Both the position numbers and the translations under genes were made by a program. Source: Bacillota bacterium (GTDB lineage: Bacteria; Bacillota; Clostridia; Peptostreptococcales; Anaerovoracaceae). From it: a DNA stretch of 9,722 nt. The stretch is from assembly GCA_021443825.1 (NCBI GenBank), contig JABUTE010000159.1:1-9722 (forward strand). Direction: 5' to 3'. Below, piece after piece: positions 8,315 to 9,722 of the stretch; positions within the stretch are counted from its first letter, which is position 1; every line of letters starts with the position of its first letter. The notes beneath the pieces were generated by a model. That model had not been told where the DNA came from and made no database searches. It worked only from the letters and a program-made list of their open reading frames with translations.

Positions 8315-8340
8315 GTTTGCCGGGGTTTTGTGTTGCAAAC
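8315..8340. repeat. Short inverted repeat overlapping the asnS -35
   Basis: GTTTGC (8315-8320) and GCAAAC (8335-8340) form a 6-bp inverted repeat with a 14-base spacer. Its right arm is inside the asnS -35. No U-run follows, so it is not a convincing terminator for the lipoprotein gene. A regulator site is possible but unsupported. Confidence 0.35.
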
Positions 8341-8360
8341 AGTCCTTAAAGTGATATAAT
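8333..8360 (+). promoter_or_regulatory. Sigma-A type promoter of asnS
   Basis: TTGCAA (8333-8338), 16-base spacer, perfect TATAAT (8355-8360) with extended TGA before it. The predicted start is near 8367, giving a leader of about 50 bases. The leader has a 5-bp GCGGC/GCCGC hairpin at 8372-8386. Confidence 0.82.
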
Positions 8361-8404
8361 TTCGATATTATGCGGCAGAAGGCCGCGATAAAATATTGAA
8401 AAAC

Positions 8405-8410
8405 GGAGGT
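8405..8410 (+). promoter_or_regulatory. Ribosome binding site of asnS
   Basis: GGAGGT, 7 bases before the ATG at 8418; near-ideal sequence and spacing. Confidence 0.85.
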
Positions 8411-8417
8411 AAATTCT

Positions 8418-9602
8418 ATGGCAATCATTGAACAGAGACTTATTTTTGCAGAACCGCAACAATATGCAGACCAGAACATCGAAGTCTGCGGGTGGATCAG
8501 AAATAATCGCAGCTCGAACAAATTCGGATTCATAGAATTAAACGACGGCACCTTTTTTAAGTCCGTACAGGTCGTATACGAAAGCCAGCTGATCGACAAC
8601 TTCGACGAGGTCGCCAAGCTGCCCCTGGCCACCGCTCTTACCGTTACGGGAAAACTGGAGCTGACCCCGGGCGCCAAGCAGCCCTTTGAGATCAAGGCCT
8701 CTTCCATCGCAGTGGAGGCTCCCTCCGACGCAGACTATCCCATCCAGAACAAGCGCCACAGCCTGGAATACCTGCGCACCCAGCTGCACTTAAGACCCCG
8801 CACCAACACCTTCAGCGCCGTTTTCCGCGTCAGAAGCGTTGCTGCCTATGCGATCCACAAGTTCTTCCAGGATAAGGGCTTCGTCTATGCCCACGCACCC
8901 CTGATCACCGCATCCGATGCAGAGGGCGCCGGCGAGATGTTCCAGGTCACCACCCTGGATCTGGACAACATCCCCAGAAAGGAAGACGGCTCCGTCGACT
9001 ACGATAAGGACTTTTTCGCAAAGCCGGCCAACCTGACCGTCTCCGGCCAGCTGGAGGGCGAGATCTTCGCTCTGGCCTTTAAAAACATCTACACCTTCGG
9101 ACCCACCTTCCGCGCGGAAAACTCCAACACCGCCCGCCACGCCTCCGAATTCTGGATGATCGAGCCCGAAATGGCCTTCTGCGACCTGAGCCAGAACATG
9201 GATATCATCGAGGAGATGGTAAAATACATCATCAGCTATACCATGGAGCACTGCCCCGAAGAGATGAAGTTCTTCAACAGCTTCGTCGACAAGGGCCTGC
9301 TCGACCGCCTGAACCACGTGGTAAACAGCACCTTCAAGCGGCTGCCCTACACCGAAGAGGATCAGGATCGCAGTGACGATAACGGTATAAAAAAGAGCCT
9401 GAAACCACATCTCCACCAGTCTGGAATAATTCTGCTTTTTGTTGACTGCCACATAGCCGCTGATCAGCGCAAAGCCGTCCACGGCACAGTAGGAAAGGAT
9501 CTCCAAAAGCCAGTATGCGCCGTACTGCGCCGTGCCTTCCACGCAGAGTTCCAGGATTCCTCCCTGTTTCAAAACATGAAGGACGCACACCATATACATT
9601 AA
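8418..9602 (+). CDS. asnS: Asparaginyl-tRNA synthetase, 3'-truncated; reading frame runs on into foreign antisense sequence
   Basis: Class IIb aminoacyl-tRNA synthetase that charges tRNA-Asn with asparagine. The first ~313 codons are a good AsnRS: N-terminal OB-fold anticodon-binding domain (about 1-110, VCGWIRNNRSSNKFGFIELNDG), motif 1 region (about 138-165, P161), the GEMFQVTTL segment (172-180), and motif 2 FRAENSNT-RH-EFWMIEPE (231-251). Family similarity ends at PYTE (310-313; base ~9356), where AsnRS proteins continue YTEA. The remaining ~81 codons to the stop at 9602 are the reverse strand of an acyltransferase gene and look like no AsnRS. Motif 3, with the ATP-binding arginine, and the last ~150 residues of a usual ~460 are absent, so this product should not be active. 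Promoter and ribosome site are intact. Either a join artefact or a real rearrangement; see the finding at 9356-9369. Confidence 0.9.
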   Translation: MAIIEQRLIFAEPQQYADQNIEVCGWIRNNRSSNKFGFIELNDGTFFKSVQVVYESQLIDNFDEVAKLPLATALTVTGKLELTPGAKQPFEIKASSIAVEAPSDADYPIQNKRHSLEYLRTQLHLRPRTNTFSAVFRVRSVAAYAIHKFFQDKGFVYAHAPLITASDAEGAGEMFQVTTLDLDNIPRKEDGSVDYDKDFFAKPANLTVSGQLEGEIFALAFKNIYTFGPTFRAENSNTARHASEFWMIEPEMAFCDLSQNMDIIEEMVKYIISYTMEHCPEEMKFFNSFVDKGLLDRLNHVVNSTFKRLPYTEEDQDRSDDNGIKKSLKPHLHQSGIILLFVDCHIAADQRKAVHGTVGKDLQKPVCAVLRRAFHAEFQDSSLFQNMKDAHHIH

Positions 9603-9644
9603 CAGGAATCGCAGCAGGTCGATCCCCGGATTACGCTGATTCAT
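9360..9644 (-). pseudogene. Acyltransferase-3 family membrane protein, N-terminal fragment only
   Basis: On the minus strand from ATG 9644, the first ~95 codons read as the N-terminus of an acyltransferase-3 (OafA/WecH-like, PF01757) integral membrane O-acyltransferase: GIDLLRFLLMYMVCVLHV with the family's early histidine (H23), then KQGGIL, a second hydrophobic stretch WLLEILSYCAVDGFALISGY (45-64) and a third from FQALFYTVIVTAILI (81-95). Intact relatives have about 330-380 residues and ten helices, so roughly three quarters is missing. The frame stays open beyond 9360 to 8790, but that part is only the antisense of asnS. The start has AAAGGGAA (9651-9658) about 6 bases upstream. A TTGACA on the minus strand at the window edge could be a -35, but no good -10 follows at 17 bases. 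The substrate is unknown; such proteins often modify surface polysaccharides. Confidence 0.78.
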
Positions 9645-9650
9645 TTTTTG

Positions 9651-9658
9651 TTCCCTTT
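9651..9658 (-). promoter_or_regulatory. Ribosome binding site of the acyltransferase fragment
   Basis: AAAGGGAA on the minus strand about 6 bases before the ATG at 9644. It supports a genuine start for the truncated gene. Confidence 0.55.
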
Positions 9659-9722
9659 TTCAGAAGATTCTGCTTATTCTTGTTTTTCTCAGACCGGGTT
9701 TTGTTTATGATGTCAATTATGT

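Noticed and set aside
8301..8330. Possible terminator after the lipoprotein gene (CAAAAAAC / GGGGTTTTG)
   Set aside because: Pairing is mostly A-T with mismatched purine runs, and no U-tract follows the stem.
8361..8417. T-box riboswitch in the asnS leader
   Set aside because: The predicted leader is only about 50 bases, with one 5-bp hairpin. There is no T-box core sequence, specifier stem or terminator/antiterminator pair.
8790..9359. Continuation of the acyltransferase minus-strand frame
   Set aside because: The translation is the reverse of conserved AsnRS sequence. Only codons from about 9360 to 9644 resemble an acyltransferase.

Overview
The window looks like a stretch of a GC-rich Clostridia-type Firmicute chromosome, probably Oscillospirales (a relative of Faecalibacterium, Gemmiger or Subdoligranulum). 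That is an inference from GC-rich codon use, purine-rich AGGAGG-type ribosome binding sites, TTGnnn/TATAAT promoters (several with an extended TGn -10), a PepV-type dipeptidase, a lysine-rich anchored S11 peptidase and a small two-helix zinc-ribbon protein of a kind common in that class. Most of the region is ordinary housekeeping and accessory chromosome. I see no prophage, insertion sequence, CRISPR array, tRNA, rRNA or defence system.

Layout. 1-2289 (+) is the last ~762 codons of the ClpB disaggregase. It converges on a small membrane zinc-ribbon protein (2499-2942, -), and the two share a hairpin terminator (2413-2460). Next on the minus strand come a PepV/M20 dipeptidase (3093-4505) and a membrane-anchored S11 D-Ala-D-Ala carboxypeptidase-like protein (4607-5677). 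pepV has its own strong promoter in the short gap between them. A divergent intergenic region (about 5678-5849) separates the carboxypeptidase from a LysR-type regulator (5850-6755, +). It holds a near-perfect 19-bp dyad of the classic ATC-N9-GAT type over the regulator's own -10. Downstream are a duplicated YegP/DUF1508 protein (6800-7168), a strong terminator and an unrecognised lipoprotein (7232-8290).

The right end is abnormal. asnS (asparaginyl-tRNA synthetase) starts at 8418 with a clean promoter and ribosome binding site, and matches the family until about 9356-9362. There it stops, inside the catalytic domain and before motif 3. The sequence beyond is the reverse strand of the first ~95 codons of an acyltransferase-3 family membrane protein that starts at 9644 (-). 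Two unrelated genes, each missing its 3' part, meet tail to tail at one point. This is either a chimeric join in the assembly or amplification, or a real deletion/inversion. It is the observation most worth checking.

Functionally the genes form separate units: protein quality control (ClpB), peptide turnover (PepV), cell-wall trimming (S11 peptidase), a regulator possibly reading through into yegP, an exported lipoprotein and a broken translation gene. I found no convincing evidence of a new multi-gene system.
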